From assembly GCA_016866775.1 (NCBI GenBank), contig VGLJ01000029.1:1-58026 (forward strand): 58,026 bases of DNA, in the 5' to 3' direction. Both the position numbers and the translations under genes were made by a program. Position 1 is the first letter of the stretch. Each line of letters begins with the position of its first letter. This document shows positions 16,508-25,403 of this stretch, piece by piece. The DNA is from Candidatus Rokuibacteriota bacterium. GTDB lineage: Bacteria > Methylomirabilota > Methylomirabilia > Rokubacteriales > CSP1-6. Below the pieces are notes generated by a model. The model saw only the letters and a list, made by a program, of their open reading frames with translations, did no database searches and had not been told where the DNA came from.

Positions 16508-17310
16508 GCGAGCTTCGGGTAGCCCGCGGCGCGCGCGGCGCGGTCGCGCTCGAGGAAGACCTCGAAGTCGGCCGGCGTCACCCGGTCGAAGCACGCGAGC
16601 AGCACGTCGGCGAGCAGCGGCGCCGCATCGGCCGAGCGATGCGCGGTCGTCAATGCCGCGACGAGGCGCTCACGCGCGGCGGCGGGCAACGCCGGCGACG
16701 CGACGAGCGGCGGGCTCGGCGCCGGCGCGGTGGTCTCGACGACGCGCACCTTCGCCGCCGCCGCGGGATCGTGACGGCGCAGGAGATCGAGCGCGTAGCC
16801 GTCGATCGCCGCCACGTCGGCCTCGCCCTTCGCGACGAGATCGATCAACGGGCGCTGGCGCCCGTAGGGGCCGATGACCGCGCGATAGAGCGACGGACGC
16901 TCGCGCGAGACGTGCGCCAACAGATGGTGGCGGGGCGCGTTGTAGCCGGAGTGGGAGTGCTCGCCCGAGTACGCGATCACGCCGCCGAACGTGTCGTCGA
17001 GCGTGCGATACGGGCCGTCCGCGCGGACGACGAAGTCCGTGACGTAGACGGGCCGATTGCCGTAGCGCGGCGGCGACGGCACCGGCGAGGCGAGCAGCGC
17101 CGGCCGGTCCTGGCGCAGCGCCCACGGATAGCCGCACATGAACACGCAGCCCATGTCCTCGCGCTTCCACAGGTCGTCGAGCGGCGTGGGATCGGACTGG
17201 TCCAGCACGGTCAGATCGACCTCGGCCGTCTTCGCGACCCAGCCGAGCAGACGCTCCCAGGCGGCTGCCGACGACGACGACCACGAATACATCCGCGCGG
17301 ATGCGATCAT
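16504..17310 (-). CDS. PhnD/SsuA-like substrate-binding protein without a signal peptide
   Basis: The 268-residue protein resembles periplasmic phosphonate/phosphite binding proteins. It has WKREDMGCVFMCGYPWALR, YVTDFVVRADGPYRTLDDTFGGVIAYSGEHSHSGYNAPRH and DLVAKGEADVAAIDGYAL. Normally such proteins are exported and serve ABC transporters. This one begins MIASARMYSW with no hydrophobic leader and no ABC genes nearby. It may be cytosolic, acting as a sensor or enzyme of the THI5/NMT1 type, or the leader may have been lost. A minus-strand TACACT lies 10 nt before the ATG. It opens the operon with the amidohydrolase and TctCBA. Confidence 0.75.
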   Translation of the reverse strand: MIASARMYSWSSSSAAAWERLLGWVAKTAEVDLTVLDQSDPTPLDDLWKREDMGCVFMCGYPWALRQDRPALLASPVPSPPRYGNRPVYVTDFVVRADGPYRTLDDTFGGVIAYSGEHSHSGYNAPRHHLLAHVSRERPSLYRAVIGPYGRQRPLIDLVAKGEADVAAIDGYALDLLRRHDPAAAAKVRVVETTAPAPSPPLVASPALPAAARERLVAALTTAHRSADAAPLLADVLLACFDRVTPADFEVFLERDRAARAAGYPKLA

Positions 17311-17463
17311 TCGGAGGCGGAGTGTAGCCCAACTCCGGTCGGCTCGTACGCGCGGAGCGAGGCCTCGTCCCCGTCCGTGATCGGTGCGTGATCGCCCACA
17401 AATTTCGTGCGGTCGTGCGCATCCGCGTGCCTTGGAATTCCGCTCGCGAGGCATGGGGGACGT

Positions 17464-17526
17464 ATGATGCGCCGACTTTGGGTGCTGATTCCGATGGTGC
17501 TCGGTGTCGCCACCGCCGCGGCGGCC
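17464..17526 (+). other. Signal-peptide segment in the wrong frame for the di-haem peroxidase
   Basis: ATG 17464 follows a GGGGGAC purine run and encodes MMRRLWVLIPMVLGVATAAAA, a textbook Sec signal peptide ending in an AxA site. Its frame is not the frame of the peroxidase body, which becomes open just downstream. A one-base indel in the GCCGCGGCGGCCC run at about 17515-17530 would join the two. This suggests a recent frameshift or a sequencing error. Confidence 0.75.
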
Positions 17527-18460
17527 CGCCGATCTGCCGATCAAGATGCCCCTCGGCCTCCAGGCGCAGGCGGCGTTCGTCCCGGCCGACAACCCGCTCA
17601 CGCCGGAGAAGATCGCGCTCGGCAAGCAGCTCTTCTGGGACAAGCGGTGGTCGCGCAACGGCACGATCGCGTGCGTGTCGTGCCACGATCCCGCGCACGG
17701 CTGGGCCGACGCGCGCACGGTGTCTCTGCGCTTCGACGGCACGCCGACGCCTCGCCACTCACCAACGCTCGTCAACCGGCTCTTCAGCGACACGCAGCAG
17801 TGGGCCGGTACCCGGACGTCGCTCGAGGACCAGGCGATGAAGGCGTCGGACCAGACGCCGGAGCTGCTGGTCAAGAACCTCGGGCCGATCGAAGGCTATC
17901 GGGTCCAGTTCCAGAAGGTCTTCGGCACCGGCGTGACACCCGAGGGCGTCGCGAAGGCGATGGCCGCGTACGAGCGGACGATCCTCTCCGGCAACTCGCC
18001 GTACGACCGCTTTCGCGCGGGCGACGAGAAGGCGCTGTCGCCGGCCGCGCGCCGGGGCCTCACGCTCTTCGAGGGCAAGGCCAGGTGCGTCACCTGCCAC
18101 GCGGGGTTCAATTTCACGGACGAGACCTACCACAACATCGGCGTCGGGATGAACCGCGAGAAGCCGGACCTCGGCCGCTTCACGGTGACGAAGCGCGACG
18201 AGCACAAGGGCGCGTTCAAGACCCCGACCCTGCGCGACGTCGCGAAGCGGCCGCCGTTCATGCACGACGGCAGCATGACGTCGCTCGCGCAGGTGATCGC
18301 GTTCTACAACGAGGGCGGCGTCAAGAACGAGTGGCTGTCGGGCGACGTGAAGCCGCTCGGCCTGAACGCGACCGAGATGGCGGACCTGGTGGTCTTCCTG
18401 GAATCGCTGACCGGCGAGGTCGCGCGGGAGGTGACGTCGCCGCCCGAGTTCCCGAAGTAG
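17504..18460 (+). CDS. Di-haem cytochrome c peroxidase (CcpA/MauG family)
   Basis: The protein body has two haem-binding motifs, CVSCH near residue 57 and CVTCH near residue 200. It also has the family segments NPLTPEKIALGKQLFWDKRWS, TVSLRFDGTPTPRHSPTLVNRL and FKTPTLRDVAKRPPFMHDGSM. These enzymes reduce hydrogen peroxide in the periplasm or oxidise protein or quinone cofactors. Haem attachment requires export, yet the frame that is open from 17504 has no signal peptide; the leader lies out of frame at 17464-17526. The native gene therefore runs 17464-18460 with one frameshift. It converges with hyuB, with one base between the stops. Confidence 0.88.
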   Translation: MSPPPRRPADLPIKMPLGLQAQAAFVPADNPLTPEKIALGKQLFWDKRWSRNGTIACVSCHDPAHGWADARTVSLRFDGTPTPRHSPTLVNRLFSDTQQWAGTRTSLEDQAMKASDQTPELLVKNLGPIEGYRVQFQKVFGTGVTPEGVAKAMAAYERTILSGNSPYDRFRAGDEKALSPAARRGLTLFEGKARCVTCHAGFNFTDETYHNIGVGMNREKPDLGRFTVTKRDEHKGAFKTPTLRDVAKRPPFMHDGSMTSLAQVIAFYNEGGVKNEWLSGDVKPLGLNATEMADLVVFLESLTGEVAREVTSPPEFPK

Positions 18461-18461
18461 C

Positions 18462-20183
18462 TCACTCGATGATCTGATCCGCCCGTGGCGGCAGCGACGG
18501 CGGAATCGCGAGGCCGTAGTCGCGGCGTGCGGCCTCGGCCGAGACGTACCCTTCTCGGACATCGCGGCGGACGGCCTCGGAGTCGCGCTCCGACGGCGGG
18601 CCCCAGCCACCGCCGCCGCCCGTCATCAACCTGACGACCTCGCCCGCGGCGATCGGGTGCTGCGTGGCCTTGCGCACGTGGCGCACGGAGCCGTCGGGCG
18701 ACGTGATCTCGACCCCGTTGACGGCCCCTTCCTTGCCGCCCCACAGCCCCCACGGCGGCGTCGCCTTGCGCTCGAGGCTGAACGTGATGAACGCCGGGCT
18801 CAGCAGCTCGTAGACGCGCTCGACGCCGAGCCCGCCCCGGAACGTGCCCGCGCCGCCGGAGTCCTGGCGCAGGCCGTACTTCAAGACACGCATCGTCGGG
18901 ATGCGCGACTCGACGACCTCGACCGGATTGTTCCGCGCCGTCGAGCCGCCGAGGATGATCATCGCGGACTCGCCGTCGAACGCCGGCCGCCCGCCGGTCC
19001 CACCGGCGTTGAGATCGCCCTGGATGAAGAGCGTGCCGGTCTCGGGATGCGTGCCGAACGCGATCGTCGGCATCTGGTCGCCGTACGCGGCCGCGGGGAT
19101 GCGGTCCTTCATCGCGGGCGCGAGCGCCTTCAGGCCGAGCTCGATCAGCAGGTTGATCGGCACGTAGTAGCGCGCGGTGGGCGCCGGCTCTTCGACCGCG
19201 AGCACGGAGCGCTTCGGGATGATCACGTCGAGCGGCCGAAAGCAGCCTTCGTCCACCGGATCGTGCGGGGTCGTCAGGCACTTGATGAGCAGGCGGCACG
19301 CGCTCACCGTGATCGCGTCGCCGCAGTTGAACGGCCCCACCACCTGCGCGTCGGTGCCGGTGAAGTCCACGGTCATGCCGCCGTCGCGCACGGTGATCGC
19401 CATCTCGATGCGGACCGGCTGGTCGAGCGTGATGCCGTCGTTGTCGAAGTGGCCGGCGGCGCGGTAGACGCCGGCGGGAATCGCGGCCAGCGCCGCGCGC
19501 GTGCGCTTCTCGGATTGCTCCATGTAGAGGCGCGTGGCGTCGAGGACGGCCGCGCGGCCGTACTTCGCGAGGATCTCCTTGAAGTACGCTTCGCCCGCCC
19601 GGCACACGGCGACCATCGCCTGCGCATCCTTGAGCGTGCCGCTCTCGGTGCGGATGTTCCCGCGGATGATCCGCATCACCTCTTCGTTGAGCTCGCCGCG
19701 GTCGTAGAGCCGCACGGAGATGAAGCGGAGCCCTTCCTGCCGGAACTCGCGCGAGCCGATCTGCATGCTGCTCGGCACGGGCCCGCCGACGTCGCTCCAG
19801 TGCGCCTTCACCGCCACGAAGCCCGTGAGCGTGCCGTCGAAGAACACCGGCATGGTCATCGCGATGTCGTTCAGGTGGTTGCCGTTGCCGGTGTACGGGT
19901 CGTTGTGGATGAAGATGTCGCCCTCGCGGAACGCGCCGATGCCGCGGTCCTTGATGGCGGCTTCGATGGGAAAGCCGAGGTGCCCCTGGAACATCGGCAG
20001 CCCGATGCCCTGGGCGATCATCTGCACGTCGGGGTCGAAGATCGCGCAGCCGAAGTCGAGGCTCTCGTTGATGATGTGGTTGTAGGCGGTCTTGATCATG
20101 GTGATGCGCATGCGGTCTGCTGCCGCGTTGAATGCGGCACGTATCACCTCCACGCCGATCGCGTCGAGCGCTTTAGTCGGCAT
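18462..20183 (-). CDS. hyuB: N-methylhydantoinase B / oxoprolinase subunit HyuB
   Basis: The 573-residue protein matches HyuB throughout. It has EVIRAAFNAAADRMRITMIKTAYNHIINESLDFGCAIFD near the start, HNDPYTGNGNHLNDIAM, VDFTGTDAQVVGPFNCGDAITVSA, and a C-terminal GAGTFRGGLGVERVYEL. With HyuA it hydrolyses cyclic amides (hydantoins, 5-oxoproline or related lactams), or carboxylates ketones using ATP. HyuA lies 8 nt upstream on the same strand. A strong hairpin (20197-20227) lies just before this gene and there is no evident Shine-Dalgarno site, so its translation may be coupled to HyuA or controlled by the hairpin. Confidence 0.93.
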   Translation of the reverse strand: MPTKALDAIGVEVIRAAFNAAADRMRITMIKTAYNHIINESLDFGCAIFDPDVQMIAQGIGLPMFQGHLGFPIEAAIKDRGIGAFREGDIFIHNDPYTGNGNHLNDIAMTMPVFFDGTLTGFVAVKAHWSDVGGPVPSSMQIGSREFRQEGLRFISVRLYDRGELNEEVMRIIRGNIRTESGTLKDAQAMVAVCRAGEAYFKEILAKYGRAAVLDATRLYMEQSEKRTRAALAAIPAGVYRAAGHFDNDGITLDQPVRIEMAITVRDGGMTVDFTGTDAQVVGPFNCGDAITVSACRLLIKCLTTPHDPVDEGCFRPLDVIIPKRSVLAVEEPAPTARYYVPINLLIELGLKALAPAMKDRIPAAAYGDQMPTIAFGTHPETGTLFIQGDLNAGGTGGRPAFDGESAMIILGGSTARNNPVEVVESRIPTMRVLKYGLRQDSGGAGTFRGGLGVERVYELLSPAFITFSLERKATPPWGLWGGKEGAVNGVEITSPDGSVRHVRKATQHPIAAGEVVRLMTGGGGGWGPPSERDSEAVRRDVREGYVSAEAARRDYGLAIPPSLPPRADQIIE

Positions 20184-20191
20184 GCGATTGA

Positions 20192-22258
20192 CTAACGTCG
20201 GGGGGAGCGATGCTCGCTCCCCCCGACACCCCCCATCGCTCCGAAGGCGTCGACCTGGATGATCAGGCAGCCGTGGTCCTCGATCGAAAGGTTGTCGCGG
20301 GTGTCCACAATCGTCGTCGTCCCAGGCTCCTCCACGGCAAGCGGCCCATCGAGGACGTCTCCGGGGCGCAAGTCATCGCGCTGGAAGACGCGGAACTCGA
20401 CCGTCTGCTGCAGACGCGATGAATAGACGTTGCGCGTCGTGAACGCGGGCGTGCCCGACGTGCGCGGCTCCCCGCGCGCGAGCCGCGGGCGCTCGATCGG
20501 ATAGACGACGGTCAAGCGAAGGTTGATGAGCTGCACGTCCACATCGGGCGCCGCGTAGCGGTACGCGCGTTCGTGCGCGGCGTCGAACTCGCCGCGCAGC
20601 GTCGCCCAGTCGCTCAGCTTGCCGACGGCGACCGTGACCGCGTGCTCCTGCCCGAGGTACCGCAGGTCCGCCGCGCGATGCATGACGGGCGCGCCGAGAC
20701 CGGGAAGGATCGCTTCGATCTCGCGCTGCATCTCGGCGTAGCGCGCGTCCGCCCAGTCGGCGTCGGTCCGGTCGAGCGGTTCCAGCACCGTGCGCACGAG
20801 GTCGTGGCGCAGATCCGTCGCGAGCATCCCCCACGCGGAGAACGTCGACGGCGCGGGCGGAATGACGACGCGCGGGATGCCGAGCTCGCGCGCGATCGCC
20901 ACCGCGTGGAGCGGACCGCCGCCGCCGTAGGCGACGAGCGCGTAGTCGCGCGGGTCGAGGCCGCGCTCGGTGCTGATGCTCCGCACCGCGAGCGCCATCT
21001 TCACGTCGGCGAGGCGCACCACGCCGGCCGCCGCGGCGTCGCGGCCGAGACCGAGCGGACGTGCGACCGCGTCGTCGATCGTGCGTGTCGCGCCGGCGGC
21101 GTCCAGCGGCATCGTGCCGCCGAGGAACCGCGCGCCGTCGATGCGGCCGAGCACGACGTTCGCGTCGGTCACCGTCGGCGCCGTCCCGCCGAGCCCATAG
21201 CAGACGGGCCCGGGCTCGGCGCCCGCACTCTGCGGGCCGAGCGCGAGCGCGCCGCCCGCGTCGATCCACGCGATCGTCCCGCCGCCGGCGCTGACTTCCT
21301 TGATGTCGATGACCGGGATGCGGAGCGGCCGGCCCTCGACGTGGTACTCGTCGGTGGTCTGGACCATTCCACGCTCGACGATCGCGCACTTCGCGGTCGT
21401 CCCGCCCATGTCGAACGAGATCAGCCGGTCGAGGCCGAGGATCTGCGAGAGGCTCACGCACCCGACCGCGCCGGCCGCCGGGCCCGATTCGATCGTGTGG
21501 ACGGGCTTCGCGCGCGCGGCTTCGAGCGCGAACGCGCCACCGTTCGACTGCGTGATGAGGACCTGCCCGCGGAAGCCGCGGCCCGCCAGTCCTGCGCCGA
21601 ACCGGCCGAGATAGCGATCGACGATCGGCTGCACGTACGCGTTCACCACCGTCGTGCTCGTGCGCTCGTACTCCCGCCACTCCTGGGTCAGGCGATGCGA
21701 GACCGAGATCGCGACGCCGGGCAGCTCCTCGGCGAGGATCTCCGCCGCGCGCTGCTCGTGCGCGTCGTTGCGATACGAGAAGAGGAAGACGACGGCGACC
21801 GCCTCGACGCCTTCATCCCGCAACCGCCGCGCGGCCGCGCGCACCGCCGCCTCGTCGAGCGGCACCAGCACCTCGCCGCGCGCGCCGAGACGCTCGGGAA
21901 TTTCGAGCCGCCGCCCGCGCGGCACGAGCGGCGTCGGGCGGCGATACAGCACGTCGTACATGCGGAGGAAGTTGCCGCGGCCGATCTCGAGCACGTCGCG
22001 GAACCCCTCGGTCGTGACGAGGCCCGTCCTGGCGCCCTTCTCCTCGATGAGCGCGTTGATCCCGATGGTCGTGCCGTGGATCACGAGGCGGCAGTCGGCG
22101 AGCTCGACGCGCGCCTGGTCGACGCAGTGAAGCACCCCGTCGAGGAGCGCGCGCGGGGTGCTGAGGGCTTTCTCGTTGAGGACGGCGCCGGTGCGCTCGT
22201 CGAGGGCGACGAGATCCGTGAACGTGCCGCCGATGTCGACGCCGATCCGCAGGCCCAC
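20192..22258 (-). CDS. hyuA: N-methylhydantoinase A / oxoprolinase subunit HyuA
   Basis: The 688-residue protein has the ASKHA-type nucleotide-binding opening GLRIGVDIGGTFTDLVALDE. It also has CRLVIHGTTIGINALIEEKGARTGLVTTEGF, ISFDMGGTTAKCAIV and YGGGGPLHAVAIARELGIPRV. It binds and cleaves ATP for the reaction completed on HyuB. GTG 22258 fits the family N-terminus; ATG 22291 in the same frame would add 11 residues. The last dozen residues (GGVGGSEHRSPRR) are encoded by a palindromic hairpin rather than by conserved sequence. The pair sits downstream of a lone permease and a molybdoenzyme in one operon. Confidence 0.92.
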   Translation of the reverse strand: MGLRIGVDIGGTFTDLVALDERTGAVLNEKALSTPRALLDGVLHCVDQARVELADCRLVIHGTTIGINALIEEKGARTGLVTTEGFRDVLEIGRGNFLRMYDVLYRRPTPLVPRGRRLEIPERLGARGEVLVPLDEAAVRAAARRLRDEGVEAVAVVFLFSYRNDAHEQRAAEILAEELPGVAISVSHRLTQEWREYERTSTTVVNAYVQPIVDRYLGRFGAGLAGRGFRGQVLITQSNGGAFALEAARAKPVHTIESGPAAGAVGCVSLSQILGLDRLISFDMGGTTAKCAIVERGMVQTTDEYHVEGRPLRIPVIDIKEVSAGGGTIAWIDAGGALALGPQSAGAEPGPVCYGLGGTAPTVTDANVVLGRIDGARFLGGTMPLDAAGATRTIDDAVARPLGLGRDAAAAGVVRLADVKMALAVRSISTERGLDPRDYALVAYGGGGPLHAVAIARELGIPRVVIPPAPSTFSAWGMLATDLRHDLVRTVLEPLDRTDADWADARYAEMQREIEAILPGLGAPVMHRAADLRYLGQEHAVTVAVGKLSDWATLRGEFDAAHERAYRYAAPDVDVQLINLRLTVVYPIERPRLARGEPRTSGTPAFTTRNVYSSRLQQTVEFRVFQRDDLRPGDVLDGPLAVEEPGTTTIVDTRDNLSIEDHGCLIIQVDAFGAMGGVGGSEHRSPRR
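20197..20227. repeat. 14-bp perfect hairpin at the hyuA end, before hyuB
   Basis: The arms GTCGGGGGGAGCGA and TCGCTCCCCCCGAC pair perfectly around a TGC loop. The hairpin encodes the last residues of HyuA and ends 14 nt before the hyuB ATG on the minus strand. No U-run follows, so it is not a classical terminator. It could be a palindromic repeat insertion, an mRNA stability element or a brake on hyuB. Confidence 0.8.
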
Positions 22259-22311
22259 GGACTTAAGGTAACCGAGTCGGGCGTCTCGCATCCCCGATCT
22301 GGTTGATCCGC

Positions 22312-23196
22312 TCAGACGCGGGCCACGTCCGGGCGGCCGAACAGGCCGTGCGGCCGCGCGAACAGCATCGCGATCAACACGACGTACGAGGCGACGTTGC
22401 TGAAGCCGGCGCCGACCACCGGGTCCAGATAGCCGGCGGCCAGCGTCTCGAGCAGCCCGACGAGCACGGCCGCCACGATCGTCCCCGGAATGCTGTCGAG
22501 CCCGCCGATCACCACGACGGGAAAGACCTTGAGACCGACGAGGACCAGACTCAGCCCGCCGCCGACCGCGGCGGTCCACAAGGTCCCGGCGATCACGGCG
22601 ATGACGCCGGCCGCGGCCCACGCGAGCGCGAGGTGCGTCGGCAGGTCGATGCCCATCGACATCGCGATCTGCTGGTCGTCCGCGATCGCGCGCAGCGCGA
22701 TCCCGGTGCGGCTCCACCGGAAGAACGCGGCGATCAGCGCGACGGCGACGACGGCGACGGCGCCCGCGGCAAGCTTCTCGGGCGCCACGAAGATGTCGTA
22801 CGCGGCCAGCGTCTCGCCCGACAGCGGCAGCGTGATCCGGCCCGGAATGCCGCGCAGCGTGAGGAACGCGGCGCCGCGCAAGAGCGCCGCGAGCCCGAGC
22901 GTGACCATGATGAGCGCGATCACCGGACGGCCGACGAGCGGCCGGACGACGACGCGGTTGAAGATCAGCGCGAGCAGGATCATCCCCGCGCAGGCGGCGG
23001 CGACGGCGCCGGCGAGACCGAGGGAGAACGCGTGCAGGCCGGCGGCGACGAGTCCGGCCGAGACCATGATCCACTCGCCGAGTGCGAAGTTGATCATGCG
23101 CGAGGCCTTGTAGACGACCACGAAGGCGAGGCCCATCAGCGCGTAGACGGCGCCGGCCAGCGCGCCGTCGGCGACGAGGGTCAGGAAGAAGCTCAG
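22312..23196 (-). CDS. livH: Branched-chain amino acid ABC transporter permease, LivH type
   Basis: The 294-residue membrane protein has LivH features: DGALAGAVYALMGLAFVVVYKASRMINFALGEW, GRPVIALIMVTLGLAALLRG, RAIADDQQIAMSMGID and VVVIGGLDSIPGTIVAAVLVG. No ATG, GTG or TTG lies upstream in a sensible place. The first canonical one, ATG 23136, would remove most of the first helix. CTG 23196 overlaps the TGA stop of the molybdoenzyme gene (CTGA) and restores the normal length, so I use it. LivM, LivG, LivF and a binding protein are absent nearby, so its partners must lie elsewhere. Confidence 0.85.
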   Translation of the reverse strand: MSFFLTLVADGALAGAVYALMGLAFVVVYKASRMINFALGEWIMVSAGLVAAGLHAFSLGLAGAVAAACAGMILLALIFNRVVVRPLVGRPVIALIMVTLGLAALLRGAAFLTLRGIPGRITLPLSGETLAAYDIFVAPEKLAAGAVAVVAVALIAAFFRWSRTGIALRAIADDQQIAMSMGIDLPTHLALAWAAAGVIAVIAGTLWTAAVGGGLSLVLVGLKVFPVVVIGGLDSIPGTIVAAVLVGLLETLAAGYLDPVVGAGFSNVASYVVLIAMLFARPHGLFGRPDVARV

Positions 23197-25403
23197 GCCG
23201 GCTCTATCTCGACGGCGTTGCTGTTGTACGTCGACGCGCCGGACGGCGCGGCGCGGGCGGCGGTCAGCACGTTGCAGCAGCCCTGCGTGTCGGCGCCCTC
23301 GGCGTCCGGCGTGTACCAGGCGCCGTCCTTGATCGAGACCACGCCCTGCAGGATGCGATCGGTGACGCGCGCCGGGAGGATGGTCGCGCCGCGGTCGTTG
23401 AAGACGCGCACCTTCTGGCCGTCGACGATCCCGCGCGCGGCGGCGTCCGCCGTGTTGATCCACACGTCGTCGCGGTCCGCGCGCTCGAGGATCGGCTGGT
23501 TGCCGTGGATCGAGTGCGTGCGCGCCCGCGACTTCGGCGAGCAGAGCTGCAGCGGGTACGCCGGATCCGGCGTGTCCGGAATCCACGTGGGGATCGGCGG
23601 AATCGGGCCGAGGCCGCACAGGTCGTCGTTCTCCGCGAGGCGCGTCGCGTAGATCTCGATCTTCCCGGACGGCGTGGTGAACGGATGCTTCACCGGATCG
23701 CGGATCTCGCGCGCGAACGCCACGGCGTCCTCGGGCGCGGGCAGCCGCGCGAGCCCGTTGGCACGGAAGGCATCGAAATCATCAATCGCGTCAGCCGAGA
23801 GGTGACGCAGCCACTCCTCTTCGGTCTTGTCGCTGAAGTCCGTGATGCCGAGCCGCCGCGCGAGGTCGGCGCAGATGTCGAGATCGTTCCGGCACTCCCC
23901 CGCCGGATCGACCGCCTTGTTCATGAAGATTGCGTAGTGGCCGCCGCCCGCCCACGGCGTGTGCATGTCGTTGCGCTCCCAGAACGTCGTCGACGGGAGC
24001 ACGATGTCGGCGTAGCGCGCGGTCGGCGTGATGAAATGCTCGTGCACGACCATGAACTCGAGCCGCCGCGCGGCGTCGGCGATCTTCGCGACGTTCGGCG
24101 TCTGGTTGAAAAGGTCGCCGAAGGCCGAATAGATCATCTTGATGTCGGCGGGATAGCCGCCGGCTTTCCCGCGCTCGAGGACGTCCGCGAGCAGCGACGA
24201 CGCGACGCGCGCGCCGGCCGGGTTCGCGCCCGGCGGCAGCATCTTGATGCCGCTGCGCCCGGTGGCGCCGTTGCTCACGCCGGAGTTGCCGCCGCTCTTG
24301 CCGACGTTGCCGGTCATCGCGGCGAGCGCGTACGCCGCGCGGTGGAACTGCTCGCCGTGGATCGTGCGCCCCGGCGCGTAGCCGCAATGGAGCGCGGCGG
24401 GCTTCGTGGTCGCGTATTCGACCGCGAGGCGGCGGATGACATCCGCGGGCATGCCGGTGATCGCGGCCGCCCACTCCGGCGTCTTCCTCACGCCGTCCGC
24501 GAGACCGAGGAGATACGAGCGGTACGACGCGCCCGCGGGCGCGCCCTTCGGCAGCGTCGCCTCGTCGAAGCCCTGCACGTACCGGTCGAGGAACGCCGAA
24601 TCTTGAAGCCCTTCGGTCACGATGACGTACGCCATCGCGAGCAGCGCGGCGGTGTCGGTCGACGGCCGGATGAAGAAGTGCTCCTCGGCGAAGTCATGGC
24701 TCGTCTTCGTCCGCCGGGGATCGACCGCGACGATGCGCACGCCCTGCTGCTTCGCGAGCTTCAGGTAGAGCCGCGTGTTGGTGCCGAAGTGCCCGTCGCC
24801 CGGGCTCCAGCCCCACATGATGATGAGGCGCGAGTTCACGTAGTCGATCGGCTCGCGGCCGGAGCTCTTGTAGTCGGCCTTCTGGCCGAACGTCTCGCGC
24901 ACCGCGAACACCTCGGCTTCGGCGGACAGATTCGACCAGAGGTCGGTGCAGCCGCCGAACTTGTAGAGCAGGCGCTGCACGATGGCGCGGTTGTGGAGCA
25001 TCGCGGTGTTGCCGGAGCGCGAGCAGTCGAGGATCGCCGCCGGCCCGTACGCGTCGCGCACGCGGCGCAGCTGGCGCGCCACCTCGTCGAGCGCCTCGTC
25101 CCACGTGATCCGTTCGAACGCACCGGAGCCGCGCGGTCCCGTCCGCCGCAAGGGATACTTCAGGCGGTCCGGATGATTCATCCGCTCGACCTGCCCGAAG
25201 CCGCGCACGCACGCGTGCAGCGGCGGCATCTCGGGCGTCCACTTGCGCGGGTCGGTGGTGATCTTCACGATCGTGTTGTCGACGACGTGCGCGTTGACCA
25301 CGCAGCGGCCGCCGCAGTTGTGTCCGCACGTGCTGGTGACGACTTTTTCGTTCGGTCTCGACGGCGCGACGCGCGGCGCCTCGTAGATCGTGCGCGGAGT
25401 CAT
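23193..25403 (-). CDS. Molybdopterin oxidoreductase, DMSO reductase family (DmsA/bis-MGD type)
   Basis: The 736-residue protein opens with a [4Fe-4S] motif TCGHNCGGRC and a fourth Cys in ACVRGFG. ITWDEALDEVARQL, WGWSPGDGHFGTNT, AVDPRRTKTSHDFAEEHFFIRPSTDTAALLAM and a C-terminal molybdopterin dinucleotide-binding domain ending TYNSNAVEIEPA follow. Such enzymes transfer oxygen or hydroxyl groups on sulfoxides, N-oxides, or as hydratase/transhydroxylases. There is no Tat signal, so it should be cytoplasmic. There is no iron-sulfur or membrane subunit beside it. Its start overlaps the MFS stop by 4 nt and its stop overlaps the LivH start, so it is tightly embedded in the operon. Confidence 0.9.
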   Translation of the reverse strand: MTPRTIYEAPRVAPSRPNEKVVTSTCGHNCGGRCVVNAHVVDNTIVKITTDPRKWTPEMPPLHACVRGFGQVERMNHPDRLKYPLRRTGPRGSGAFERITWDEALDEVARQLRRVRDAYGPAAILDCSRSGNTAMLHNRAIVQRLLYKFGGCTDLWSNLSAEAEVFAVRETFGQKADYKSSGREPIDYVNSRLIIMWGWSPGDGHFGTNTRLYLKLAKQQGVRIVAVDPRRTKTSHDFAEEHFFIRPSTDTAALLAMAYVIVTEGLQDSAFLDRYVQGFDEATLPKGAPAGASYRSYLLGLADGVRKTPEWAAAITGMPADVIRRLAVEYATTKPAALHCGYAPGRTIHGEQFHRAAYALAAMTGNVGKSGGNSGVSNGATGRSGIKMLPPGANPAGARVASSLLADVLERGKAGGYPADIKMIYSAFGDLFNQTPNVAKIADAARRLEFMVVHEHFITPTARYADIVLPSTTFWERNDMHTPWAGGGHYAIFMNKAVDPAGECRNDLDICADLARRLGITDFSDKTEEEWLRHLSADAIDDFDAFRANGLARLPAPEDAVAFAREIRDPVKHPFTTPSGKIEIYATRLAENDDLCGLGPIPPIPTWIPDTPDPAYPLQLCSPKSRARTHSIHGNQPILERADRDDVWINTADAAARGIVDGQKVRVFNDRGATILPARVTDRILQGVVSIKDGAWYTPDAEGADTQGCCNVLTAARAAPSGASTYNSNAVEIEPA

